NCBI GenBank assembly: GCA_033964015.1
Contig: CM066919.1
Location: forward strand, 4,864,101-4,928,100
Length of the DNA: 64,000 nucleotides
Direction: 5' to 3'
Source of the DNA: Scolanthus callimorphus
Lineage: Eukaryota > Cnidaria > Anthozoa > Actiniaria > Edwardsiidae
Part shown: positions 1-11,900 of the stretch, piece by piece
Position numbering within the stretch: position 1 is the stretch's first letter
Layout: each line of letters opens with the position of its first letter
The notes under the pieces: model-generated
Seen by the model: the letters and a program-made list of their open reading frames with translations, nothing else
What the model was told of the DNA's origin: nothing
Databases searched by the model: none
Program-made: the position numbers and the translations under genes

Positions 1-738
1 GTTATCATCTTCCAACGGCACAGAAAATTTGACACTGATATCTTAAATCGTGCGAGGTCAGGAGCTTCGCGAAGGTGAAAATTTGACCTAAAATTTAAGT
101 GCTATAAAAAGCGTGTAAAGTTAATTAAAATACAGAAAATGAGTGGCGGGCAATACAAACGAATGGGCTATTGAAACCAAGGAAAACAGTTGACGCATCA
201 TTTGGGGTTTTAGAAATATACTTTAGGACTCTATTGAATTCCAGGAAAAAAGTTGTATTATGGATTTTTAATTATTTACCCTGACCGAGACCTTAATAAG
301 TGGCAGCGAAAGCGATGTACAAAATATTAGAACAAGACTTCCTCAAATTCATTAGTAATTCATCACGCTTCAACAAAGAAAATAATCATAACCATGGAGG
401 AGGTTTGGATACCTGATCTTAATTTGCATAGATTTTTAAACTTGTATTGCTTCTTTATGTCGGTATTAAATCATTCGTATGAAACACTCAATAGTGTTTT
501 TCATCAGGATTTCCAACACCTCGAAGTTGGTTAAAAAACTTGGCTTTGTCTTAGTGTTTGAAATACTGATAAAACACGCACTCTGGTGTTTGATATATAA
601 CATGAAATGAGCTCCTTGTAGCCTCAATTGACAAGAATACTTGCTGCATAGACACCATGAGGTGCAATTTTAAACCTGTACACAACAAATATAATGAATA
701 ATAATCATTTGTGACATCATTAACAATGGATAATATAC
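1..738. other. No gene recognised (left edge)
   Basis: I see no convincing coding exon here. If the TRMT2A-type gene on the minus strand continues past the left edge, this stretch is intron. A minus-strand segment around 600-645 follows an acceptor-like site and is open for about 17 codons, but its translation does not resemble the methyltransferase, so I did not call it. Confidence 0.4.
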
Positions 739-761
739 CTTGATTCCTCCACCCAGTTCCC
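739..761 (-). CDS. Possible micro-exon 9 of TRMT2A-type gene
   Basis: Twenty-three bases on the minus strand lie between a good acceptor (polypyrimidine then TTGCAG) and a donor (GTATAT). In the phase left by exon 8 they read GNWVEES plus two bases. The phase fits, but so short a peptide cannot be assigned to the family by eye, so this is a candidate only. Confidence 0.28.
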
Positions 762-1159
762 CTGCAAAAGATAGATTAAAATTTCATTAGGTGATAAGTC
801 TGTATAATGATCCTGCTTTTTTCTTCAACACTTCACAGAAAACTTCAAATACACACATTCTTGTTGCATTGCTTTCGTTTCTACCGGCATATACATTTTT
901 TTCATTTAAAAGTCTATACACTATGGTACCCCGGATTTCAGGCATCCCTTCATGCGTGACCGTACATGTACCTCACTTTTGCGAGAGACGTCTCATTTTA
1001 CCACAAGATTTTCTGATCCCAGTTACAAAATTACTAACCCCAAATCGGCCGGTAGAAAAAAATGTGATTGTTAATGCTTCCATCATAGCCTCTCTCAGTA
1101 ACACATACAGGTGAACGATTCCATGACAACGTAATGTCCCATTTCGGTAACATAAGTGT

Positions 1160-1393
1160 CAGGGGCATAATTGCCTTTAAAAAAAATTGTGATTTTTTTT
1201 AAAGGACTGAGGTAAAAGAACTAGGTTCAGGATTTGTTGCGACTGAGAGGCAGTTTCTAATATAAGGCGGTAGCATTGAATTGGGTCCACATAAAGTTAC
1301 TTTTAACAAGGGGGTAAAAATTTGTGTTACCATAATATGTCAACAAATTTTGACAGCTGGCTCAGAGATGAAAAATGCCTAGCTACGCCCCTG
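1160..1393. mobile_element. MITE, CAGGGGC family, 5-bp TSD AGTGT
   Basis: The element starts CAGGGGCATAATTGCC and ends with the inverse of CAGGGGCGTAGCTAGG. The 5 bp on each side are identical (AGTGT at 1155-1159 and 1394-1398). It has no coding capacity. The same ends with a 5-bp duplication recur at 46540, 48217, 49887 and, imperfectly, 50887. The CAGGGG tip is hAT-like, but hAT duplications are usually 8 bp, so the superfamily is left open. Confidence 0.75.
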
Positions 1394-1519
1394 AGTGTGC
1401 AAAATAATCCAAGCAAGACATGCAGATGCCACATTGGAGAACATGCATTGTCTTGCCAGTGGTTGAATGACAGATGAGAAAACATAGTGAATTTTAGATC
1501 TAACTTCTAGCCTAACCTA

Positions 1520-1837
1520 TTTTTCAAGTGTCTTAATGGTTTAGCGCCCGCCTATCTTCTCGACCAGTTTCTTTTTCTCGTGACTTTCACACCTATAATA
1601 CACACCACAAAGATCTTATCCATGTGCCTCTAGCCAAATCTTCTTTTCGGTGTAATGTGGCTAAAGAGTGGAACTCATTACCTTCCTTTCTTCAGTCTGT
1701 AACTTCGCTCCCTAACTTTAAGACTAAGCTAAAACAATATCTTTGTAAATAGTTCTCATGTAGTATATTTGACTTTGTGACCTGTTATGTAATGTTTTGC
1801 ATTATATTGTAGAGTATTATTATTATTATTATTATTC
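1520..1837 (+). mobile_element. 3' end of a non-LTR retrotransposon (LINE)
   Basis: The plus strand reads the last part of a LINE reverse-transcriptase ORF, including the segments THHKDLIHVP and NVAKEWNSLPSFLQ, which match the conserved C-terminal WNSLP region of CR1/L2-type elements. A stop follows, then a short 3' UTR and a simple (ATT)n tail at about 1815-1836. The copy is strongly 5'-truncated, as expected from incomplete reverse transcription. The clade is from memory of the motif. Confidence 0.7.
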
Positions 1838-2240
1838 AGCCATGCCACTATCTCGGTTCTGATTGGCTAAGAGTACGCAGCGAAACCTTGTTGGCGCGCA
1901 GTGCCTGACGTCATACTACAGACATTAGGATTGATGCACTCTAATGACGTCATAACGCAAGCCAATAGGTTTGGCCGCCATCTTGGTTTTCATTTTGAAG
2001 GCGAAAGCCAATTTAGCCAATATTCTCGTCGAATTTGTTATTTTTGCCGAGAGATCATTGCTCAGGATATCTAAACATCAACTATGGCTATTTGAATTGA
2101 ATACGAAGAGGAAAATATTAATGGACGTAAGCTGAAGTTGAAAAACCACTTCGCCTTGCAAGGCCTCGTCTTCGACTTCGTTTAGCTAGGTAAGAATTCC
2201 TTGTTGCTGAATAATAAAACAATTATTGAATTCGGTTTTC

Positions 2241-2344
2241 GCATGATAGTGAGATTTGCCAACGCCTCGAGTTAGTGTTATCCGCCTCAGCTTCGCTTCG
2301 GCAGATAACACAAACCTCGGCGTTGCTAAATCTCACTATCATGC
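2241..2344. repeat. Long hairpin (foldback) repeat
   Basis: GCATGATAGTGAGATTT at 2241 is matched by its inverse at 2328-2344, and the pairing continues inward with few mismatches almost to the middle (about 2290). The sequence between looks like other GC-rich hairpin centres in this window. It is probably the core of a foldback MITE; I could not define outer ends. Confidence 0.6.
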
Positions 2345-2455
2345 TCAACCTCATCCAATAAGTGTTAATTATTATTATTATCATTTGTTTTTCCCTCAGG
2401 CCTCCATTTAAACCAGCTCTGCTGAACTGGATGGTCCTGATTAAATATTGCTTAT

Positions 2456-2482
2456 GAATAAATAAATAAATAAATAAATAAA
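2456..2482. repeat. (AATA)n microsatellite
   Basis: About seven uninterrupted copies of a 4-bp AAAT/ATAA unit. Such runs are often the tail of a retroposed sequence; no coding remnant is clear just upstream. Confidence 0.85.
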
Positions 2483-2493
2483 GTGAGATAAGA

Positions 2494-2650
2494 ATAGGCC
2501 ATGTTCGAATTACGCTCCAATGCCTACAAACAATAACCTCAAGTCGAGGCTTTCTTCTGAAATTACTGTAAATGTATTAGAACTTAGAGAAAGCCTCGAT
2601 TTGAAGCTTTTGTCTTGTGAGCATTGGAGCGTAATTCGAACCTGGCCTAT
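2494..2650. mobile_element. MITE with 29-bp terminal inverted repeats
   Basis: The ends read ATAGGCCATGTTCGAATTAC and the near-perfect inverse, with pairing extending through the bases before GCATTGG. The inner arms also partly pair through AAGCCTCGA. The flanks share GAGAT, which might be a degraded duplication. It is non-coding. Confidence 0.7.
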
Positions 2651-2837
2651 TGAGATGATCTAATATTCAGGTAGACTGCGAGCCAGCTTTACAACATTTT
2701 TTTTCTCGGATATTTTTTTTTGGTGCACAGGATTCCAGTGTTGTGGGTGGAGAGGGGATCAAATAATATCCGCAAAAAAGATCACTGGAGATCTAGCTCG
2801 CAGGCAAATATTCAGGCTTCTGTATACTCACATGTAC

Positions 2838-2909
2838 CTTGAGTTCACACATGTCTTTCATTCTCCTAGTTAGCTTTTTCATAAACTCCAGCAAAGTTTT
2901 GTTCTTTGT
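2838..2909 (-). CDS. TRMT2A: TRMT2A-type gene, exon 8
   Basis: This is a 72-bp, phase 0-0 exon between an acceptor (CTCCTATACAG) and a donor (GTACATG). It encodes 24 residues including LLEFMKKLTRRMKDM, an amphipathic basic helix that follows the VTPFWRTPY motif of exon 7. That matches the position of the QKL helix between the linker and the methyltransferase domain in TRMT2A proteins. No frame break is present. Confidence 0.65.
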
Positions 2910-5900
2910 CTGTATAGGAGAAATAAAATGCTTTCCATGTGAAGGGCGAGAATGTACTGTACATTCTTGTTTTACACCTCAAGATATTAAAGAAAAAAAA
3001 GACTCAAAGAAGTTTGCAATACAATGCAAATGATTTTGGTACAAGATTTTTGTCCACTCTTACTCAAACTGCTGCAGGATTCCTTCTTAAAATCATGGGG
3101 TTTGGTCTCTTTTAGGGGTGATCTTGATCTGCATTTGAGGAAGATTGGTATCTTTTAGGGCCAAAACATGTGTCCAAATTGTTTTGTCTTGTGATGGCGC
3201 TTATAAAAAAACTTGCAAGAAAGAGAGATTACTCGATGAGAAGACGATAATTAGACAACATGAAAGGCAGCATCTTAGTCAAACACTGAAATTTTTTGAT
3301 GTGTTTCTTTTAGGACACAACTTTATTTGAGCCACACCCTTTTTTGGTATCTTTTAGGGGTGAAACTGAAAATTAAACAGAACATACCTCAATCTGCTGA
3401 GGATAAGGTGTTCTCCAAAAAGGAGTAACAGAATCATTCAACCTAGAAAGTAACAGCATATAAAACACATTCAACATTTTTAAAAAGAGCCTGTGCCAGC
3501 CACTCCTTTGTTATTGTTTCCATTCGATATAGAAGACAAATGTATGTGTAGAAACCTCTAAATCAACATACAAAAACAAAGTTTCAGATTTGATTTACCA
3601 AATTCAACTGAGAACATTGCTCTATATTCTCTAAATCAGCTGATGGAAATGGATGTTTTCTCTGACTTGGTATGTTGCTATCCTGTCAAAATGGCGGCTG
3701 TCACAGGCTCTTTAAGAGTGGTCGATTTCTTCTTAAAAATGGCTGTTTTGTTTGGCTTTAAAGTTTCAGACTGGCATGCCATGGTAAGTCTTCAAATAAA
3801 CACACTCATCTGAAGCAAGTCATTCTGATCAGGGCTTTTAAAGTGGATTTTTCAAAGAAGGATTTTGTAATTGTACAGAGGCTCGTCCAATGAATCTATT
3901 TTGTAATATATTATTAATTATTCATTGGCGTGTGTGTAAATAGATGCTCTTTGTTACAAAAATTCCTTGAGTAATTTTACAAATGGCAAACTGATTGTGC
4001 AATCAGATGCCAAAAACATATAAGTGAGTTGAAACGTGTAACAAACATACATTGCTTTACACAGTGGGCACAAATAACCTCAAAATCGCCAATGGTTCGC
4101 GTGACGCGCGCCATATTGGACGCGAGCCTTATTTTTGGAGACTGGGACCTAATTAACGAAAGTCAAACGAACTCTCATTTGACCCTTTGTTGTTTGATCG
4201 TCATCACTCCGATCGAAAATCGATTGATTGGATGGAGTAGAGCTTTGACAGAGCTTCGCTTTGACACCAAGCTTTGAGGGGAAGCTCAGCGAGAGATGTG
4301 TCTTTTGGTGCACTTAATTTCGTGAAAATCGCTAAAATGTAACGTTATTGCCAATATGGCATTTTATATGCCTGTTTTATTTTCTCGACGAGCAATTTCT
4401 CGCTCGTGAATTTCTTTTGAGAAGACAGATGAAGAGTTAAATGTGATTGCTATGTTTTTGTTTTCGCCAATTTCGCTTTGATTCGCGCGTGAAAAAAATT
4501 ACCAAAATGAGCCGCTTCAGCGTTGGAAGCTTCATGAAAAGGAAGAAAGAGCTCAGACAACAAGGCCTAGAGAAACAGTGTTCCATTGAGGAGCAAGTTA
4601 GGGAGGCTGAGGCGCTCGAAGAAGAACTGGAGGTGAAGCGGAATGAAGTGAGGGCGAAAGCGGCAAAACTGAAAAGACTGGATGATAAGGTACAGTATGA
4701 AGACAATCTTTTAAAATCCTTCTTCCGATTTTGAGGTATTCTTAGGAAATATTTCATGGGGACTTTCTTTCTCGGAAACAATTTCGATTTTTTATTTTCG
4801 CGCGCTTTCTAGGTTTCTATCTGGCTGAGCTTCGACAAAGCTGCCAGTGCAAGTGCCATTTCATGGTGATTATATTTCTTTCTTGCCTAATTGTTATGAG
4901 CTAGACTGTACTATTATTTAATATCGTGTATTTCGAGGTCAGCGTGTTCTCTAGATCAATCGAATCAATCAGGGCAGTTAATTACCGAAATCTAATACAC
5001 AAAAAACAAACAACCATGGGCTTAAAATTCCCGGGAAAATTCAATGACGTAACTTAAGTTAAGTTAAGTTTAGTGAAATAAATAATGTTCATAGTTGGGC
5101 TAACATAAAATAAAGTAGAAAGGGAGGTTTATTTGTTATTCCATGTATGGACACTTAAAGTTAAACAAAATTTTCAAAACAACTTTTCAATTTTAAATTC
5201 AGGTTCAAATATTGGTGCATGAAATAGAGGAAAGGGAAGAGATAGTCGGAGATTTGGAAGGTGATAGTTCACGGAAAGGGGGGACATTCTTGTCAGAAAA
5301 AGCAGTTAAAGCAAGGCAGAAGTGTCCAACAGGGAGTTTACAGAGCTCAGCAGCAGGGAGAAAGAGAAGGCAGGAGACATACACAGCAGCACAGGAAATT
5401 CATGGAGGCAAAGAGGGAGCAGATATTGGATTAATTGAAACTGTAGATAAAAAAGTGAAGTTGAGCACTATAGTAGATGGCATAACAAAAAGCAAGAACC
5501 TAAAGAAAGCACTTCCTATTGTCTATAGAGCCAGCTTAGATAGATACGAGAGATCTCCCAAGAATATGGAAAGAACAATAGCCTCTTATTATAGTAATGG
5601 GATAATGGGAAAGAAAAAACATAAGTCTAACTATAAGTCTACTTCTTATGAGCGCTGTCCTGGTAAAGGCAATAAGCATAAGCGCATAACAATAGAAAAC
5701 TGTCCTGTTCCTAGACTTGTCCTTTATCACAGGATGAGACACTTTATTAACTCAATAGACATAGGTGAGTTGCATAGTGTATATGATACGCTTTGTTGTG
5801 GTCTACAAGAGGAGGAGAAAGTTAATGGTTGCTATAGAGACTTGGAGCAACTTCTTTTAAGACTTGCCAAGTTTTACATTAGCAACCGCAATCTCTATGA

Positions 5901-8900
5901 TATTTTGGATTTTGATCACTCTTCTGATGTTGACTTTGTTTTTCGAATAGCTTTAGGTGGAAATGGAGCTCCATTTGGTAAAGAGGACACAGCATGTGCT
6001 TGGCTGGTAAGTTTTTTGAATATTGGGTCAGGTGTTTTAAGTAGTACAGAGAATTATCTTCTTTTTGGGGCTAACTGCAGTGAAAGTTGCCAACCTGTGA
6101 CAAGATTCATTGAGAAGCTTACCACCGATGTAAGTCACATTGAGAAGACAATTTATCCTGTCACTTGCTCTAGTACTACTAACAATGTTAAGTTCATTAT
6201 TTCAGAGCTGCCTAATGATATGAAGATGCTGGCTTATTTAGGAGGAGAGTTACTGCGATTTTCATAATTCTGCGATATCTCGCTAACGATTTTCAACCGT
6301 AAAACCGCCTTCTGGCTTCCGTCAATCAAACTCCCGAGTCTTCTCGTCGTTACTCTTCGTGCTTTTGATTGGCCAGCACGTAACCATTGCTGGCGTGACA
6401 GAAGCCATTTTAGCACTGCTTAGCGCTGGCCAATCAAAAAGCACCAAGAGTAACGACGAAAAGACTCGAGAGTTTGATTGACGGAAGCCAGAAAGCGGTT
6501 TTACGGTTGGAAATCGATAGCGAGAGTTCGCAGAATTACGAAACCGCAGTAAGTAATAGTGCCACTTTTTTTTCAACCTTCGGAAATGTGTCATTGAGTA
6601 CTGCCAGAACAGCTCATGGCACATTTGGAACACAATCCTCCAACACATGGCACCCTTGGAAATATGATGACAGGATAAAGGTGGCTAAGGCTGTTGAGAA
6701 GTTCAAGAAAACAGAGCTGAAACCAAAACCAGGAGGCCAGCCCCTTGCAGATTCTACAAAGAGATCTAAGATAACTTCTTTTATTTCTCAACAGAAAAGC
6801 AGACAAGAATTTGTTCCATTGGTAGGAAAGATGATTGACAGAGCTCATGTGGATCCACTGCACTTAAAGAATAATGCCTGTGCTTTGGCCCATCGAGAGC
6901 TTTTGAATATAGCTTGTATTGACATTTCTGTTACTCCTGTTTCTTCATTTTCACAGCTTCCACATAGATGTGCATTGGTTAGGTTTGTGGCTACCCTTAG
7001 ATCGAAATGCGATTTGACTCGACTTGCAAAGAAAGTTGTAAGATGGTTCAATGACACCAAGGGGGTTGGCAAGGCTTTTGAGTATAGGTTCACAGGCCAA
7101 GACTCTCGTAGATTCCTCCAGAGTTTTATGTATCTAGTTGATGTTCTAGAAACAGGCACATCAGGAACTAAGCAGAAAAAGTGTCATGTTCAGGCTTTTA
7201 TTTGTCTTTGTTTACGTGATATTGTTTCTCTTTTCAGCAGATTGACCATATCTGATGAAGAGGTAAGTCGTCTGAAACAACTTTGTGGTGACTATTTTAG
7301 AGTAAACTGTGTTTACCAGCCTTCAGTCAATCCAACAGTATGGACCATTGGCCAATTGTTCCAGCCCATACTGTTGCCATGAAACAGAAATATGGAATGG
7401 GCCTTGGTTTAAATTCTATGGAAGGCCGTGAGGCAAAACACATCTCTATTGCCACCTACAGCAGGAACACTTCCTATAATAATCGATGGAATCAGATTTT
7501 TGTTCATGAATATGTGAGCTTGATCTGGCTGAGGGATAGAGGATACAACTTGAGCACTACTAAAGCTAAAACTCAGACCTATATCCCTAAACACTGTCTT
7601 CTGAATGAGAAATTCTGTTATTGTGGGTTTGAGAAAAGTGTATCAGATGTAGAGTGCAGATTTTGTAGTCACAGCCTCCGGCAGCAGATCAAAGTGAGAA
7701 TTCAGTCTGTGCAACATTAGATGACGGTAAGGTACCATTCTCAAAGACTCAATTTATTTAGAAACTGTGAAAACCTAAATCAAAGTCTTGGAATGTTTTT
7801 TGTTTTATTCATTATATACCAGCCTACTGGAGAATACTGAGCACTTTTAAAATAAAAAAGTGTAAAGCAGTATTATGAATACAGTTTAGGTGTTTCACAG
7901 TTTTAATGTTGTTTGAGCATCAAGAATAATTAATAAATGATTATTTTTTCTTGGTTGGTGACATTTGTTAGTCACCAAAAAAATCTGCGCCCCCTGTCAA
8001 GGAACACTGTTTGTGAGCTACACACCCTGGAAGTTTTAAGTCTGCCATGCCTATCATGGAATCCAAGTCAAGTTCTGCATGACCACTCTGGAAATTTCTG
8101 TGTACCTGGAATTCCATTTTGGGAAAAGCCGCCCTGGAATTACAGTTTTCCTCAAAAGGGGTGTGGATTTTTTTTTGGTGAAACTGCTTTTTTCAAACTG
8201 TTAACCCATACAATAATAATAATGTTTCCCTGGCATTCTAAGTTACTGTTTGTTGGTTGCTTCTTGTAAGTCACTGGCATGGGTTCTTATTAGCCAAATG
8301 CCTTTTGCTTCATCAAAATAATTATAGCAACCATTTCCTAAGTAATGCCACACCATTCTTGAATATTTAATCACCAGACATGAATATATGCTATAATGAC
8401 ATAACAGCCAGCAAGTTGTGTTGTTCCTGTATCTAGAGTACAGTTCATGTATCTTGCATCTTAGACTTATCCTTTTACAAGCAAAATCTTTCAATTGTTA
8501 GAGGCTCACTTCCCAGACTTGCAGCTCATAAGCTGAATTACATGTATGCTGGGTCTCAACGGCGCTACTGGCAGCCAAGTGGCCATAAGCACAGACACTG
8601 AGCGTGGTGACTGCCAGAGGGATTATTACAATCCTGTGATTCTTTAACGACACCCCCCCCCCCCTCCCCCCACCCAACCCTTGTAACCGGGTTCAGTAGT
8701 TAAGGCAAGACAGGATCTTGGTTTATTGTCTCATCCGAAAGATGTAAAACACAGTAGAACAAAGTTTGACTCTCAATATGAACCAGTTTTGACCACGACC
8801 CAGAACTAAAATCATATACAAGTTTAACATGCAACTTACTGTCTATTGTGTTTTGAAGTAGAGATGTCCTGTGATATGCAAAAGCAGAATATAAGCGCCA

Positions 8901-11900
8901 TTTACATGACTAGGATAAAAATGGTTCTGGGTCTACCTGGCCACATAGTCCCGGCACAGCTGAAATTTCAGTCCGGCTCTGGCAAAATTTTGTACGGCAA
9001 AGCCATTTACACAGCGCAAATATACCAGAGCCGTGCCATAAATTTGGTACCCGTACTGCTTTTTATCCGAGCCGTGCCGAAAAATCCCTGTCTTGTAAAT
9101 GAGTCGATAGTTTGTCTTTTTTTGTAAGTATGCACAAGTTCATCAGTTCTATTGTGAATACATGTACATAAACAGTTTACGAATAACGTGGAAACATTTA
9201 AATTGAGGGACAAGTCTGGGACATAATAAGCAGTTTGCTAGTGTTATGGCCATGCATGATTCTCTACTCAGGGTTCACATAAGAAAGCTCCAATGACATT
9301 CCAGTATTATTCAATGAATAATTTTCCAGGATTAAAAAAATCAAGAAATTTTAACAAGAAACAATAATATTAACTGGAAGTATGATTTATTCATGTCAGC
9401 TGGCTAAAATCTGCCAAAAATGATGATGAGTGTCGAAATTTAATTAAGTCATTCTAAAAGTCCATGTTAATTCCAGGACTTTAAAAATATTTCTTTTAAA
9501 TTCCATGATTTTCCAGGACTGTGTTGAGCCCTGGGTATTGTCTTATATAACAATGAAACTTTAGCTGATGCATGGTGTTAAATGAGCAAGCAGGGACTTT
9601 CAGAGTCAGAATACAAAATATTGTTTTGAATTACATAAATACAAATTTGGGGTTTAAATTTTGGAAAAAAGTAAGATCATAATGTGGTTCCCTATCTTTT
9701 TTTTCATTTTGTCACTATTTTGTTTCTTGTTGCAAATTTTCTGGAAAGAAAATAAAATTATTTATTAATGAAATTCATCTTGTAAAGCACAAAAGAAACT
9801 GTAAATATATCTTGTATCTTGTAAAGAAAGGAAAACAAAACAAATAATTATTATGTATGAAAAGTACAATTGTGTAAAACATTCTGGAATGTAAAAATAT
9901 ATTCTATTATCATTCTTATATATATATTATTCTATATTATCATTCTATATTCTTTATCAAGTTTCCTTTTTATCTTGATGTTAAAATAAATAATATTTAT
10001 TATCAGTCATGTTAAGTGTTTTGTATTCTAATAAATTATTTCTGTCCTTAGTGGGGTTCAGGTTGAAATGTTCTTGATCTGTGTTCCAAGACTTTGAGCT
10101 AGCAAACCTTACAGTCCATGAATTCAGCATTGTGAAGCAGACAAAGAACAACATTGATGATTTTGGTGTTAAAGTGCCAGTGTCCAGTGGGTAGTTTTCA
10201 TGAGGAACCAATGTTCAGCTACCACCCTAGCAACAACCCTTACCAATGCTTAAATTCAAACCCAAAATGACTTTTGCTGCAGTACTACATAGGTCATCCA
10301 CCCTAAGTGCTCCATTCCAGCTGTCTAGATTTGATACAGTAATGTAATGAGTCAGTTAAAAGGGTTCATTTTGTATATTTTGGTTTGAGCAAGTCCAGTA
10401 AAGGACTTCATTCTTATTGTTTGCTAAGAATGTTTCTAGTATTAATCAACAGTAGAATAATGTCTTCCAGACCAACTTCAAGACCATCTCTACCACCCAG
10501 ATTGGCTTTTCTCTGTCCAAATAGCTCACACAATCATAGTGTTTATAATGAACTTCCACTCCACTGGACCTCTCGTTCTAATAGTATGAGTTACACTTTT
10601 GTGATCAAGTCTCACATAAGCCAACTTTACAGACTTTCTCTGTTTCAAGCAGCTTGCATACAGCTTTGAATTCCATTCACCTAGAGCTCTGTAAGCTATA
10701 ACAAGGAGTTGCTTTCACCACTCATAAAAATCTCTGAGAAAACAGACACCAAGTGACCATGTAGTAATGATAATGGCTGTCACATTGTTGGAGTACCACC
10801 CTGAAACTCCAAACCAGATCAACCAACTGTAACGACTACTCTCTGTTGCTTATAGCTTTGAATTCCATTAACCTGGATCTCTGAAGAGTGTCAACTTTTC
10901 TCTGTACCAAGTAGCTTGCTTATATTTTTGAATTCCATTCACTTGGAGCTCTGAAGAGTCAACTTGTCACTGTTCCAAGTAGCATGCTTAAGCTTTGAAT
11001 TCCATTCACCTAGAGCTCTGTAAGCTCTAACAAGGAGTTGCTTTTACCACTCATAAAAATCTCTGAGAAAACAGACACCAAGTGACCATGTAGTAATGAT
11101 AATGGCTGTCACATTGTTAGAGTACCACCCTGAAGCCAACTCCAAACCAGATCAACCAACTGTAACGACTACTCTCTGTTGCTTATAGCTTTGAATTCCA
11201 TTAACCTGGATCTCTGAAGAGTGTCAACTTTTCTCTGTTCCAAGTAGCTTGCTTATAGTTTTGAATTCCATTCACTTGGAGCTCTGTCGAAGAGTCAACT
11301 TGTCACTGTTCCAAGTAGCATGCTTATAGCTTTGAATTCCATTCACCTGGAGCTCTGATAAGAGTGTGTCAGTCCTCTCTGCTACTATGCAAAAATCTTG
11401 AAAGTGAGGGCCAAAGTAAATGTAAATGTTCAGCTGAAAATGTAATATGTGGCTCCAGAAAATATCCACCCCCCTCCACACACACACACAGAAGAGTGTG
11501 ATCCCAACCCCCCTTGAATCTCCAAAGGAAAATACAGTATTTGTATGGAAGAAATCAGGTAAATTGACCTCCATCGAATTTCTAATCCCTTCTGTTGGGG
11601 GGGGGGGGGGGGTATTTTCTGGAACCACACAATGTGTAGAGACCAACCACTCCAAACAACTCCATACCAACCACTGCCAAGCGGTCGTATAAGCACAGTC
11701 ACTGAGGATGTAGTTCTTTAACGTCCCTCTGGTTCAGGTTAATATAGTGCACATGAGATACAGGGTCTGTGGTTTATCGTCTTTATCCAAGAAGAAGCAA
11801 AGGTCTAACCATTTGTAGATCTTGGGAGGACAAATGGGACTTACGGGAACTCAGGGTGTCCAGTGCAAAGCTACTTTTTCAATTGATATACTGGGTTATT

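Larger units (their letters stand above)
4507..7720 (+). pseudogene. Cnidarian-type multi-copy protein gene, interrupted by a MITE
   Basis: The function is unknown. Exon 1 (4507-4689) begins MSRFSVGSF and encodes a charged coiled coil. A 513-bp GT-AG intron follows, and exon 2 (from 5203) continues in phase 0. The whole protein would be about 800 residues: coiled coil, a basic Ser/Lys-rich stretch, then a long globular region with blocks such as GGNGAPFGKED, ELPNDMKML and GLGLNSMEGREAKH. The end is Cys-rich, C-x-C-x10-C-x2-C-x-H. I remember near-identical blocks from uncharacterised proteins present in many copies in coral and hydra genomes; no domain name is known to me. Two lesions are visible. 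A 297-bp element at 6253-6549 shifts frame and brings a stop, and a one-base frameshift lies near 7345-7355 in the stretch after VNPTVW. The gene lies antisense in intron 6 of the TRMT2A-type gene. Confidence 0.75.

Noticed and set aside
2674..2806. Possible small MITE with CTGCGAGC ends
   Set aside because: Pairing is short and interrupted, and the flanks do not match.
9981..10211. Possible terminal exon of the nested gene (minus strand)
   Set aside because: The acceptor options give a stop or the wrong phase after the donor at 12080; only an AATAAA nearby supports it.
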